A program made the position numbers and the translations under genes. Under the pieces are notes generated by a model. It saw only the letters and a program-made list of their open reading frames with translations, was not told where the DNA came from and did not search any database. Shown piece by piece: positions 42,211-54,089 of a stretch of DNA of 64,000 nt (the first letter of the stretch is position 1; each line of letters starts with the position of its first letter). This DNA comes from Agriotes lineatus. Its lineage: Eukaryota; Arthropoda; Insecta; Coleoptera; Elateridae. The stretch covers positions 120,144-184,143 of the forward strand of contig CALNHX010002310.1 of NCBI GenBank assembly GCA_940337035.1. Reading direction: 5' to 3'.

Positions 42211-42844
42211 TTGCTGCTTTTTCTTGACAACGGAACTTAATATTATTATTAAGTTCCTAGGATAATAAAATTAGCAAAGCGAGATGCAGATTTAGACGTT
42301 TTGTTTATAAATTGCAAGTGTTTATATGACATGTGACACTCACAGGTAACACGACTCACGAAAACTAATCCTGGTGACAGATGACAAACTAAACGATTTT
42401 TTCAAAAATCTAGGAAAATTTCGATAAGCAGCGGGAAAACTATAATAAGATAACTCGTAATGTATCGCCAATTAACATTTTCGGCAGGCAACAAGCCGCG
42501 ACTTCGTCTTGGCTTGTACTTACCTACCTCAAATGTTAATAGGCCCTTATATTCATTGTTACTTAAATAGCTATTACACGCTTGATAAATCATTTATTTT
42601 CTTACGAATATTAAAATAATAAATCTGGCAATGCGGTGGCAAGAAAATGTCGAACAGACATTGACAGAAAAATAAAGTTGTATCCGCTACATCACCGAAT
42701 CAGTTAGTCCAACAAGAAAAGAAAAAATCATACCCAACTCTGTCCCAAAAAGGTCGTGAACGGCTTATATTTTGCTTCTTTATTACTGCGTCATGCAGTT
42801 CTAGTTCCTGATATTTCTAAATTTTAATCATGACACCATTCACG

Positions 42845-42930
42845 GGGTCGATAATCAGCCCTAGGGCGCGTATCGCTTGATAATCATCCCTAGGGAGCTT
42901 ATCAGGTAATCCGTTCGGGATTGGTCGATT
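42845..42930. repeat. GATAATCA.CCCTAGGG tandem repeat
   Basis: GATAATCAGCCCTAGGGCGC (about 42850) is followed 36 bp on by GATAATCATCCCTAGGGAGC. A short duplicated palindromic core (CCCTAGGG). Confidence 0.4.
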
Positions 42931-43369
42931 TTCAAAAAATGCATGGTTCTCGTTGGATGATATCAGTCATGTGACAGTTGTGTGTAATAATCATAGACAA
43001 TGCCTCATATTACATTCAAAATCGATCCAGCAACCAACAGCAACTCCAAGAAGCAGGCAATGGTAAACTGGTTAACAAGGAAAACTATACAATTTTAGTC
43101 GACTACTGTAGCGCCAACAGGCAGACAGACAGACCGACAGATAGACCACAGACCTACAGACAAACAGAGGGACGGATTTGAGAAAACAAGTTTTTCGTAC
43201 AGACACACAAACAGACAGACGGACAGACAGCCGGACGGAATTGAGAAAACCTATTTTTGTCATCTAGGAACCCTGAAATGTGAAGATTTGAAGAAATGTC
43301 CGAAAGTGATTTTCTCCTTCGTCTTTCAGACGAGGGAAGTAAAAACAATTTTTTTGTGTCCAAAGTAAA

Positions 43370-44560
43370 AAACACAGGTATCTTCAAAAAATCAATAACA
43401 AACGATTCGAACAATATCAATTCAAAGCAACTATAATTTTGAATTGAAATTAACAAATATTTAGAAATCAAAAACATCTAACATACAAAATAATAATCAT
43501 AATATAGAAGGAAACTTTATTCTACATTACCACCCCCCTACTAAATATTTGTTAAAAGTTTTCAATTAAATATTATAATTATTTGAAATTGTTGTTGATG
43601 TTCAGATCGTTTATTATATTATTGGAAGATAACTGTGTTTTTTACGTTGGACACAAAATAGCGATTTATATATCAAGGGAGCAAAGTTATTCATTTCTTC
43701 CCGCGTCTGAATTTAAACATTAAACACACAAGGGAGGAAATAAACCTTTGCTCGAGGAGTACGAAATTAAGGACTTTTTTGGACGAGCCGCAATTGATGG
43801 CCAAGCGAGCGCAGCGGGCAAGGCACATAAATAACTCGAGTTTAGAAGTCGCTGTCGTATGAGTTACATACATATTTTTTTATTTTACTGGTTTAGGAAC
43901 GTTTGTTCTTATTAAAACCTAACAGTCTAATCTAGGAGGTCGGGAAAAGTCGAAAAGCTCATGATTATACTAAAAAAATGGCAATGTGTATTTTGATGTT
44001 GACCAATGGAAGTGGTCGTTAGTTTTCGTTGCTATGGTTATTGCTGCCGAAAAGTAAAACATACTAGTACGAAAAAGTGGGTGTTTTCGGCGGCTAAACA
44101 GTACCAAAATGTATAGCTTTTCGATGCAGTAGAACAAAAAATTTGCTTTTAGCTCTAATTTTGATTAACGTAATAATTTTCTGGTTGCTAGGTGAGAGAA
44201 ACTGAAGTTCGATAGTGGATCCTTATCAGATCTGATAATAAGTTAATTCTAAAGTATCTTATTTTCCGTAATATAAAGTGTGGTAAAAAATAGGAAAGAC
44301 TAGTAAAAATTGTTTTTTTTTATTAGGTGGTTGTGACTTTGTATTTGACCACTAAGCAACGTTTACAAATAATATTTTTTTATATACCTATTGAGAATCA
44401 AGTATACTTTATTATTAAGCCATTTACATATTTTCGAACCTCCCTCGTATGCGAAAGAAGATATTTAAATTTTTGAAAGTGAGTTTTCAGTTTGAGAAGG
44501 TTCACGAACTTTATGAAGAATAACATTTTCTGAGCTTAGGTTGTGACCATAGCTCCTGTA
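43370..44560. other. Gene-free stretch
   Basis: No recognisable ORF, RNA or TIR pair. Overall AT-rich with a few inverted dyads. Confidence 0.35.
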
Positions 44561-45630
44561 AAAATTGTAGAGGCTACAGAGGCTAGAGGCAATCTGGCCA
44601 CAATAATTCGTGACACGCGAACATTTGGTGTAACGCGGAGGGTAGGAAAAACTTGGAGAATTCCGAAGAAATTCTGCTGATCGCCCGGTATCTCGCAGGT
44701 GGGAAGACGTGCATCCCTACTCTCTAATGCGCACCTAACTGTTATATTTTAACCCCACTCTAGGTCGACCAGGTCGGGTCCCTCGAAAGAATATAAAACA
44801 AAGATCTCCGGTGTCCGAAGACAAGTTTTATTCCTGGCTTCTGCCAGAGAAGTTGAACTGCCTGAGAACCTAACCTATAACTACCCTTGATCCGGTTAGT
44901 CGAACTGCAGTCGAGCAATACTGTGAATTAACACCCTCAATACCTGCCCCGTTAGTTCTTGAGCGTAACGGAATTATCTTGTCGCTTGAATTAGCATCCT
45001 GAATACCTAACTCGTAACCGCTCTATTAATAAACAATTTCTCCAAACAGTACGCCAGGAATATCACGAGGCTCCGGCAAAAACTAAAGCGGCCTAAATTC
45101 ATTTAGAACCTGCGGAACGCCCGCTTGCTTGTAATTGAACTACAATTTAAGCCCAAAACTGGAGATTTCGTCTACGACTCAAATAGAATTACACTCGGAC
45201 AAGTCCGTAGTCAGGCTCATTCATTCCTAACTAAGTTTCGTTCGCGTGGTAAACGCTATTATTTTAGACCCTTTTGGCTTTAGTCCTATCAGTGCTATAA
45301 TCTGGAGAAGTCCACCAGGAACGCAATAAAAATTGAAAGTCAAATGATGGTCTAATTCCAGTAATTCAAACCGCAGGGAGGAAGTCCGTCTTCATCATCC
45401 AACATGAGAGGGTGTCACGAAGTCACGGCTACAGCGCCGAAGTGTTTTGGGAACAGAGATAATTATTTGTGTTTTTTCTTGTATTTGGTGTAAAATCTGA
45501 ATTTATTTTTATTTTGTAACCAATAGTCAAACAAAATAAATAATTGTTTAGTCCGACTCGAATCTTGTCTCTTCAGCTATGAAACGTTAACGAACCCTCG
45601 ACCAGAACTACCCGCAGGTATTAAACAATA
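44560..45630. mobile_element. LTR-retrotransposon remnant (3' end and putative LTR)
   Basis: More GC-rich than its surroundings, with no ORF. A purine tract GAGAGGG directly precedes TGTCACGAAGTCACGG at 45416, which is the polypurine/LTR arrangement. A TG...CA interval 45416-45630 would be a short LTR of about 215 bp. No second copy lies in this window. Tentative. Confidence 0.3.
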
Positions 45631-46244
45631 ACGTAGAGTAATCAAAACTTGATCTTGAGTTTAAAATAAATTTGCATAAATTATCTAAACGTTACAAGGT
45701 CGCTTTGACATTATTTCAAATTTAAAAATGTCATCAACATTTTGAATGTGCCCCATGTAATGTATACCCTATGTAATTGTACAGTAAGCAGTAATTTTAA
45801 TATTACCATTTTCACCAGGGTTTGTGATGTTAATACAATATTATACAGTATAATATTAATACACACATACTATTATGTTAGGAAAAAAGAGCGGAAAAAG
45901 AAAATATGACGATTGAAATGTGTCTTCCAGTGGCCATTTTTTTTCTAAAAAAAGAATCATCAAGCATCTACTAAGGCAGGAATTAACTTGTACTATTTTT
46001 CAGCCACTAAGTCGATTTTTTGATATTTGCAATATGGCGGACGATTTTTCAAAATTTAGGGTTGTTTCCCATAATAGATCTTTGGGACTTTTTTGTGGTG
46101 ATTTTAAGGAACATTAAGAAAGTATTTCTGCAGGAATTAGCTATCCAGAGCCAGTGTATATAGGAGAGTACCGCCATGCCTTAATCCGTAAAAATATCGC
46201 CATTTTTATTCCGATGTTACTTGTCATTCATTGCGACTTTTTAA

Positions 46245-46390
46245 ATGCCCTGTTCTTATGCAGTAAATTGCAGCGAACACTCCGAAAATGGTGTAAGATT
46301 ATTTTTACTAACTCAAGGGATTAAAAATAAGAAGAGAACGAAGCAATATATTTATAACATTGCCGGTGAAGATTTTCCGATCGAGGTTAT
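46245..46390 (+). pseudogene. THAP-like zinc-finger fragment
   Basis: The first 45 residues of the frame at 46245 (MPCSYAVNCSEHS, then GVRLFLL, then RTKQYIYNIAGEDF) follow the THAP pattern: C-x(2-4)-C near the start, a hydrophobic strand, a basic loop and a W/Y-x-x-x-I helix. The usual C-x2-H pair at the end is not seen in frame; a GTTAG...TTTTCAG stretch (about 46400-46442) could be an intron. THAP domains bind DNA, and are found in P-type transposases and in host regulators. Weak call. Confidence 0.35.
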
Positions 46391-47276
46391 GTTTGTTAGG
46401 TTAGTTTTTAATCACTTTTTTGCTGTGGTTTTGAATTTTCAGAAAGCAAATCTCACTTTAAATACTATTATTGAAAGTACTAAACACTGCAACTACGCGC
46501 GTAAAGCATTTTGTGTTTTTGAAACATTTCAGCTTGTTAGCAGATTCTGGTGCAAATGTATGTACATACATTAAGAGGCATGGAGGGTGAAAAAGTTCCA
46601 GTGTTGCAGGAAACTTAGAGGACTTCAGAAAGTAAAAGGAAGACTGTTTGTCCAATTCTGCCAAATAATTACCCTTCTTCTTCCAACTATTCTGTTTTAA
46701 ATCTAATCATAATTATGTGTATTCTACCCACAAATCTACAGTTGCTTCCTCACAATGGTTAAATATAACTAATTGTTGTAATTGTACAATGAATGCAACT
46801 ATTTCCAAATAATTTGTAATTATGTTTGTAATTTGTTGATTAATAAAAATATGATTTTGACAGAATTTTGTGTCAGATTATTTTTACCACTAATGTTAAA
46901 AATGAATCATTTTTAAGACGCTACCAAATAATATTAATACATTTTTAATCGAAGTGTGGGCCGTGTTAAAAAATCAGTTTTGAATAGTGTTTGAAAAAAA
47001 TAGCTATTTGCGCAACAAGTGCTAAAAGTGGATGTTTATGCATGAGTTTGCACACAATATTTTTTCTCCAACCTTAAATTTACTTTTATTAATCCATAAA
47101 TGTCGATTTACCAAAGGTTTGCATTTATGACAGTTGTAATTTATGTCATAGTAAAGAGATGGTCTTGACGCGCAGGTGACTGTTTCGAAATTCTAAATTC
47201 AACAGCAGCTGTTTACTTTATAACACATGTGCTACAAGTAAACAGCTGATTTCACTTTTAATACGCTGATTTATAA

Positions 47277-47413
47277 ATAGTATATTATGTAACAAGTTTT
47301 ATAAACGTCATTTTAGTCACGAGTTTTTTTAGGCACGAGTGAAGCGTAGCGCAGCGAGTGTTTAGTAAACGAGTGTCTAGACGATTTTATATAATTTGTC
47401 ACAGACTATACTT
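47277..47413. repeat. ATAGTATA foldback 5
   Basis: AATAGTATATTATGTAACAA... and ...TTGTCACAGACTATACTT. Centre CGTAGCGCAGCGAG. Just left, 47202-47252 is a further hairpin (AACAGCAGCTGTTTACTT/AAGTAAACAGCTG). Confidence 0.65.
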
Positions 47414-47419
47414 TTTCTA

Positions 47420-48930
47420 CGACCACTAACTTAGACAATATAACATCATATTATTTCATTAAAATTTTGACATTTATTATATTAGGTTAAATTATGCTTG
47501 ACAAATGTTAAAGATGGCTGTTGAAAACTAACTTGATTTTAGTTTTGGCTGTGGTTAATAAAGCAAATACTGTTTGAACCTAACTTCACCCCATGACTTA
47601 ACATCGTTGCTAACTTCAGCCCGTGACTAAGAGGCTCTCTAGTCACAGGTTATGAAGGCGTGATTAAAAGGTCACTTAGCGACGTGTACGTAGTATGTTA
47701 TATGTCATTTTAGTTGCAGGAGTAGAAAAACGTCATTTTTAGTGAAACAAGCTAGTGCTAAAAGGCCTACTTTTAGTAGTGGGCGTAGAAAAAAATCATT
47801 ACCGACAAATACTACTGCCGTCACAATATAATTTGTTATGAAATATAACCTTATTGTATAATATTTGACAATTCGGAAAAGTATTAATCAAATCCCAGAT
47901 TTTTTCGAAATTTATTTGTTCAGCTTTTAATACTGTTGTCAAAATAATTTGAATATATTTAATAGCCTTTTTTAATTTTTACGAGCTGTAAAATGCACGA
48001 AAAAATCGCAGATTCTGAAATTTTATCAAAGCACGTTGCAATTTTCAAATAAACAGATGTGTATTTTATATATAGAATTCGTTGCTAGTTAATTAACGAG
48101 GAAAACCCCAAATTTGCCGCACCTTAGTATTAGAATTGCACAAATCGGATAAACATATAAGAGCTAAAAATATCAAGATAATAAACTCAAGCATGTGTCA
48201 GTACAGCGGACAAACATGAATAGCGAAAACGCTATTTGAATACCAATAACAAATAACAGAATTATGAAGGTTAGAAATTTCAAAGCAGCAAAGCATGATT
48301 CCAAAAGTAGCAGTGTTTACACGAGCTGCAAATTTTTAAGTTTACCTTAATATTAACACGATTTCAGTCTTTGTTTTAGTCACTGATAAGGAAAAGGCCT
48401 CCTCCTGTCCGAGCAAAGTTTGGTAAAATTTGGCCAGTTGCAAGACATTTATTATCAATTAATACCACTCCGGTGCGATAACCCACAGCTGGATATGCCG
48501 ATCTTCACAGCCCGCTATATTGCTAGATGTCGAGTTAGATCGAATTCAGTGGCGAAGACTGCCGAAGTTTGGCTGTGGCTCAGCCACACATGGCGGAATC
48601 GCAGACTGATAAATACGGTCTTACATTTTTTTGCACAAGGGTAGTTGTGAACTTTTAACTGCACGTCTTAACATGCATCACAAACAATGTAATCATATGT
48701 TAAAATTTTGCCTAAATATACCTTTTATGAAAACAATTAATCAATTCCTATATTTGACAAGTGTTATACAGGGTGTAATGAAAGTCCACTTAATCATTTA
48801 ACGAGTGATAAAGCACACGAAACTCTTAAAACAGTGTATTACTGTCGTTGTGAATACCTTTTTGGTTTGTGCGCCGTCTTATTTTAAAGAAGGATTTGTT
48901 AACGCTACCAAACTGGATGAAGACAATGTA
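47420..48930. other. Gene-free stretch
   Basis: Diverged ATAGTATA-type foldback sequence may extend over 47650-47830. TTATACAGGGTGTAATG at 48763 matches the ends of the 19239 foldback family. No supported gene. Confidence 0.35.
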
Positions 48931-48938
48931 ATTTTATT

Positions 48939-49588
48939 TATTCGCAATCACATTGTAATGTGTCAATTTCATGACATGACAACAGCTGGGAACTAGATGA
49001 TTACTTGAAACTAGCCAGGAAATTATTACATACCCCGAAAAATATTACATACCTGAAGAGTGGGGTGTTTCCATGGTAACAAAACATTGAGTGGGTTGTT
49101 TTCATGGTAACAAAAATATTAGCTACATCAAGATATCTATTATTCAGAATTCAATTGTAGTTATTTTTAAAATTAGATGATTGCAAATAAAATAGTATAC
49201 ATACCACGGTGGAAAGTTTAATCCCTGTCTCGAGATAAAGTTAACCTCGACGCTACGCGTCTCGGTAAACTACCTAATCTCTCGACAGTAATGAAACACT
49301 TCCCACCTCGGTATGTAATATACTATTATTCGCAATCACATTGTAATGGGTCAATTTCATGACATGACAACAGCTGGGAACTAGATGATTACTTGAAACT
49401 AGCCAGGAAATTATTACATACCCCGAAAAATATTACATACCTGAAGAGTGGGGTGTTTCCATGGTAACAAAACATTGAGTGGGTTGTTTTCATGGTAACA
49501 AAAATATTAGCTACATCAAGATATCTATTATTCAGAATACAGTTGTAGTTATTTTTAAAATTGGATGATTGCAAATAAAATAGTATAC
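48939..49588. repeat. 260-bp direct duplication around a foldback
   Basis: Copy A (48939-49199) and copy B (49325-49588) both begin TTATTCGCAATCACATTGTA and include CATGGTAACAAAACATTGAG. They are almost identical. Foldback 6 (49191-49327) sits between them. Copy B ends AATAGTATACTATT (49579-49592), i.e. the two tips joined with no interior. Confidence 0.85.
49191..49327. repeat. ATAGTATA foldback 6
   Basis: AATAGTATACATACCACGGTGG... and ...CCACCTCGGTATGTAATATACTATT; centre CTCGACGCTACGCG. Shares the TACCACGGT block with foldback 1. Confidence 0.75.
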
Positions 49589-49754
49589 TATTACATACAT
49601 TTGAATAAATTATCAACGCGTTCCATGCGGGCTTGCGCCTCAATTATATCAATTAACAGCAATATATGTTCCATGTTTGTGTATAGACAATGACATCTTA
49701 GGACCAAGTTATGTTTTTGTTTCTTTTATTATTTTTATTCTCAGGTGGCACTTA

Positions 49755-50465
49755 TATACAGTGCGTCCCCGGATAGGTGAAACGACTCTTGTAAAAAGTA
49801 AAAAATTCTCGATTTAAATTTTCATTTTTTGGGGTTCAGCCCTGCTTGGTTAAAGGCGATTTTCTAACATACTTTGTTTTGAAAAATCAAGTATGCCTTG
49901 GAAATGTTCAAAAAACCTATTTTTCTGTAAAGTGCCTTTTATGTGGCAAATACGACAAAAAGTTATTAATACAAGTTGTTTTGAATCGACATTTAGGCGC
50001 CTACACCAAATTTCAAAATCCTCGGCCAACTTTGATCTCTCACATATTCTTTACTGTTTATTTCCCAAATCTAAGAATTTTATTTTCTATTATGAATAAA
50101 AAAAATGTTGTTAAAAGTATTTGTTTTCATGGTCGATTTGGGATATACACATAAAAAAAAATGTGAAAGATTAAAGTTGGCCGAGGATTTTGAAATTTGG
50201 TGTAGGGTGTAGAGGCCTAAATGTTGATTTTAAACGACTTTTCTTAATAACTTTTTGTCGTATTTGCCACATAAAAGGCACTTTACTGTACAGAAAAATA
50301 AGCTTTTTGAAAATTTCCAAGGCATACTTGATTTTTCAAAACTGTAATTATGTTAGAAATTCGCCTTTAACCAAGCAGGGCTAAACCCCAAAAAATGAAA
50401 ATTTAAATCGAGATTTTTGTACTTTTTACAAGAGTCGTTTCACCTATCCGGGGACACACTGTATG
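49755..50465. repeat. 711-bp foldback element
   Basis: TATACAGTGCGTCCCCGGAT and its inverse ATCCGGGGACACACTGTATG bound long arms (about 310 bp each, over 85% inverse by eye) around a 100-bp AT-rich centre. Frames inside (49846-50154 and others) are by-products of the arms. No transposase. Confidence 0.75.
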
Positions 50466-50759
50466 TTTGCGGTGTTATATTTTATGATTTTAGGTAATTA
50501 TGTATTGACTTTGCATAGATTTATTGTGTCTGTTTTATAAAATCCAGTCACTTTAATATTAAATAATTCGCATTTGTCAAGTTATTTTTGTGTTTCGTTT
50601 CGTAAAAGTCAATTTCTAGAAAGTATAAGAAAGTCCGTTCTTCAAGCGTATGAATTTCACAATTAACTATAAGGCACCTTCTAAAGAAAATTTGTAAAGG
50701 ATGGCTATAGCTCAAGCCAAAGCATTTAGGTCTTTGGCTAATGAACATTTAGCAGACAA

Positions 50760-52958
50760 ATATAACACCGACCACGGCCAACTAAATTACTATGGCCTGC
50801 ACATAGGGAACACCTCCTGTAGCCACCTATTGTGGGAATTTAAAAGCATTTAGTGTGTTTCTTAGCTCAAATGTTAAAATCTGATGTTTAACTTTAAAAG
50901 GTTAGTTGCACCATGAAATCTCAGTTTATTGTTTTTGTTGAAATTTAACACAATTTCTAATAAATCAATACATACAGTAAGTTTATTTGTGGAAGTTTTA
51001 ATCCACGGTCTTGCAGATAAATTAAACGTAGCAAGGGTTCTGGCACAGTAGTTGACAATAATGGGGAGATGCAATTATCACAGGTAATCTTTTGTTGTAT
51101 TTTCAAAATACAAATGCTATGGATGCTGAATAAATGTTGGTTTCAGGCATATCATTGATTTCTAAACTTTGGATTTTCAACCGTAGTTCTACTGGTAATA
51201 ACAATTCTTCGTTATTGATGGATGCTGTTTGGAGAGATGACAGTTGGGCATTACTACTAATAAAACTAAAATGTTCTGCGCTATTTGAACTGGCAGATGA
51301 TTAAACTATTACACAGCGCAAAATTTGCCTTAGTGCATATTCTGCTATTCGGGCATCTGTAGCTTCATTGAGAGAAAGTTGCTTAAACTGCATCAGAACT
51401 GAATACTCGTGTTAATACATAATAGAAGCCAGCTTGCTCAAGAAGAAATTCTATGCATAAATAAGTAGTACTTTCTGAAGGGAATTCTAGAGCGTGTGCG
51501 GTTTCCTTTGTCAATCCTGGTAATCCCGTACTACATGAACGTAAGGTGCAATGCTGCTATCCAAGGAACGAATGTATTGACTTTTGTTTGAAACGTGTAT
51601 TTGGAAAAAATTATAAATATTTCCCATGTATGTTACTGTAATATTAACGTTAAGAAAATTATTGTCACCGGATTCTTTCAAAAATTTAAATGAACTAGTC
51701 ACTGTAGGAGCAAATATTAGGATAGCTCACAGAACATTCATCTTTTCAAAATTTGTGGGATATAAATGCATTCTTGTTAAATATCGAACAGATTTAACTG
51801 GTAATCCCTTCTGTAAATTATATAATAATCTCAAATACGTTGAAGTAATTTTCCATTCGAGGAATACATATCACGTTCTAAAAACAAATTTCTGCCAATT
51901 TTAAAGCAAGACAATAATCGAATAACAAAACTAGTGGTAGTGGCGAAAGAAAAGGATGCTCAATGTAATTTCTAATTGATCCCCCACTTAACATTTTAAA
52001 AAGTGCGACATTAGATGAAAAATTGCCCGTTGCCAGTCGTAACACAACAAAACCACAATCAGTTAAAAGTTGCAGAAATTACCACTCTTAACAAGCTGCT
52101 GTAGTTCGAAATGATTTTTACATAAGGCTGTATAGTCTGTAATTTTAGAGATATGTGCAATAAAAATGTAGTTAACATGCAACATGTAGTTTTTTTACAG
52201 TTTATTAATACCACAAAATTCTTGTAAAAATTCAACCCATTGCTGCCGAACACACAATTCACTAGGCAGTTGGCACTAACCATTTTAAAATTTAGTAGAA
52301 TATTTCACAGAGCTGGACTGAGTGTGGAGTGAAAGTTAAAAAGTTTTTCGGCGATAACGAGAAGACCTGACCTGTTACGATAGTGATAACCTTATGGGTG
52401 CCAATGGTTAACTGCACAGCTTGTTTAACCTTTATCAGCAGAAACCCGCAAGGAGTTTGTTGGGAAGGCTTCAAAAATAATACCATGCTTCTTATATGGC
52501 AAAAACGACGATATTATTATACCGGGGCTACTATAGAAATTCTCCCAATGTGCAAAGAATTATCTGGTGCTTGATATTGCAGGTGTTCAAAGCCTGGTTG
52601 AGATAAAACTGTTTTGTAATTGGGTATTTATACTGTAAAACAGGTTAAAATAAAATAAATAAAATTATATTCAATACTTTTAACAATCAGAGTACTAATA
52701 AGTGCTATAACTATTTTGATTGTTAGAATAACATTTAAGTTGTCAATACATTTTCAAAGGTGACTTAATCTATTCATATTTCAATTTTCGACATTGCAAA
52801 AATAAACATTTCTATAGAAACAACATATGTCAAATATTTAAATTTGCCGCCATACATAAAATACGTTTCAGTATTAATTACTAGATGTCTCTAGGTGGTG
52901 TTCCCTATGTGCAGGCCATAGTATTTAATTTAGTCGGCCATGCACCGACTAGTTATAT
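50760..52958 (-). mobile_element. Decayed P/THAP-like DNA transposon, 2.2 kb
   Basis: Terminal inverted repeats: ATATAAC...GGCC, ACTAAATTA, TATGGCCTGCACATAGGGAA at the left and the inverse at 52889-52958. The minus strand holds transposase fragments (see next entry). The TIR length (about 70 bp with small indels) is longer than for the classical P element. No clear target duplication. Confidence 0.55.
51350..51760 (-). pseudogene. P/THAP9-type transposase fragments
   Basis: Broken frames on the minus strand read KMNVL (51720 side), FKFLKESGD, FFQIHVSNKSQYIRSLDS, then CIEFLLEQAGFYYVLTRVFSSDAV and, past a stop, LNEATDARIAEYALRQIL. The order and the L-T-R-x-F-x-S-D segment resemble the C-terminal half of THAP9/P-element transposases, which cut and paste DNA with a GTP-dependent RNase-H-like core. 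Several stops; clearly dead. The recognition is by eye, and a profile search should confirm it. Confidence 0.45.
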
Positions 52959-52959
52959 T

Positions 52960-54085
52960 GTACCAAACCCTCTGCTTGACCGTGGACATGGCAGATCCAA
53001 ACAACTAAAGGTTGAAATGTCACTATTTTTCCTGAAACAGGACCTTTACGTACCGTGAACCACACCCATCCGCGAGCTAGCTGTGGACAGTCGGAGACTT
53101 TGCCTGAGGGCTTGTCCTCCCGTTATCTGATAATGTACTGGAAAATATTACTTATTTTGGTTTGACCTCCATGTTTCCTTTCATTTATGGTGGTAGATTA
53201 CTATACCTATTTTGATGTTTATTTCCTGTCATTTTTCTAAGAATTTAATTTAGTTTCTCTTATGTGGCAGGTTCTTATTTTGCATGCAAACAATTACAAA
53301 CAAATATTCTATCATAGATTTGTTTTGCCTTCTTCGAGTATGGTGCAGAGTTTGTATGTGTAAATACTATAAATAAACAATTAGGTTATTTCAAGCTCTG
53401 GTGTTTGCTGTCTATTATTATTTTTATGAGACAACTAAGTAGTTTAGGAACCTATACGGACACCTGTAGGTTTTCTGGTTTGGATCGTCTCGAACCAGTG
53501 GCGCTTCCGGACAACCCCCACATTACTGCTTAGAAACTAGCTTGCGAAATTTTTTTACACTACGAGACAATTCCTGAACCGTCGTGTTATAAATTATATA
53601 TTATTTTCTTTTTTTGTGTACAGAAAAATTCCCCGTGTAGCAAACAACACTACCTATGGATGTTTTTGATAGGCCCCACACTGCAATGACATGCACCTGG
53701 ACTTCTTCTTGTACCAATATTGTATCATTTATATAGGCAAACACCTCTAAAATCAAAATACCACACTTACGATCAAAATCTTGCCTTGGCCTTTTACTTT
53801 ATGTGTAAAACTTATACGTTTACACACTCTTTATTACTTTTATTTAATTAATCCAGTATTATTGTATTGAGTTTTATTAATTGGTTCTAATACAAAATTA
53901 TACAAAATATTTTTACAATTTTTCCTGTTGATTTTTTATTATTCTCTGCCCCTATAGTAACATGCTATGTTCAATATTTTATGTCTTTCACTTACTAGAT
54001 TTACAATATTTAACTAATTATAAATTATTTGACATTTCTTAATAAATTAACTTTAAATATATTGTTTTTAGGTTATTTCATATAT
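52960..54085. other. Gene-free stretch, LTR-like composition in part
   Basis: Between 53260 and 53520 an AATAAACAATTAGG block is followed by CCAGTGGCGCTTCCGGACAA, which could be an LTR end and primer-binding site, but no partner repeat is present. No gene supported. Confidence 0.3.
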
Positions 54086-54089
54086 ATCG

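Larger units (their letters stand above)
39613..42775. mobile_element. 3.16-kb segment bounded by a TIR pair
   Basis: GCAAAACTATAAGCCGTTCA...CTTTTTG (39613-39642) is inverse to CAAAAAGGTCGTGAACGGCT...TTTTGC (42745-42775). The interior has no transposase; it holds foldback elements, a tRNA-Asp-like sequence and CCAAT repeats. It may be a non-autonomous element that has collected insertions. Confidence 0.5.

Noticed and set aside
43072..43263. Frames rich in SVRLSVRLSV and RQTDRPTDR
   Set aside because: Translation of a (CAGA)n repeat.
49846..50154. 102-codon frame
   Set aside because: It lies within the arms of the 711-bp foldback and has no protein-like features.
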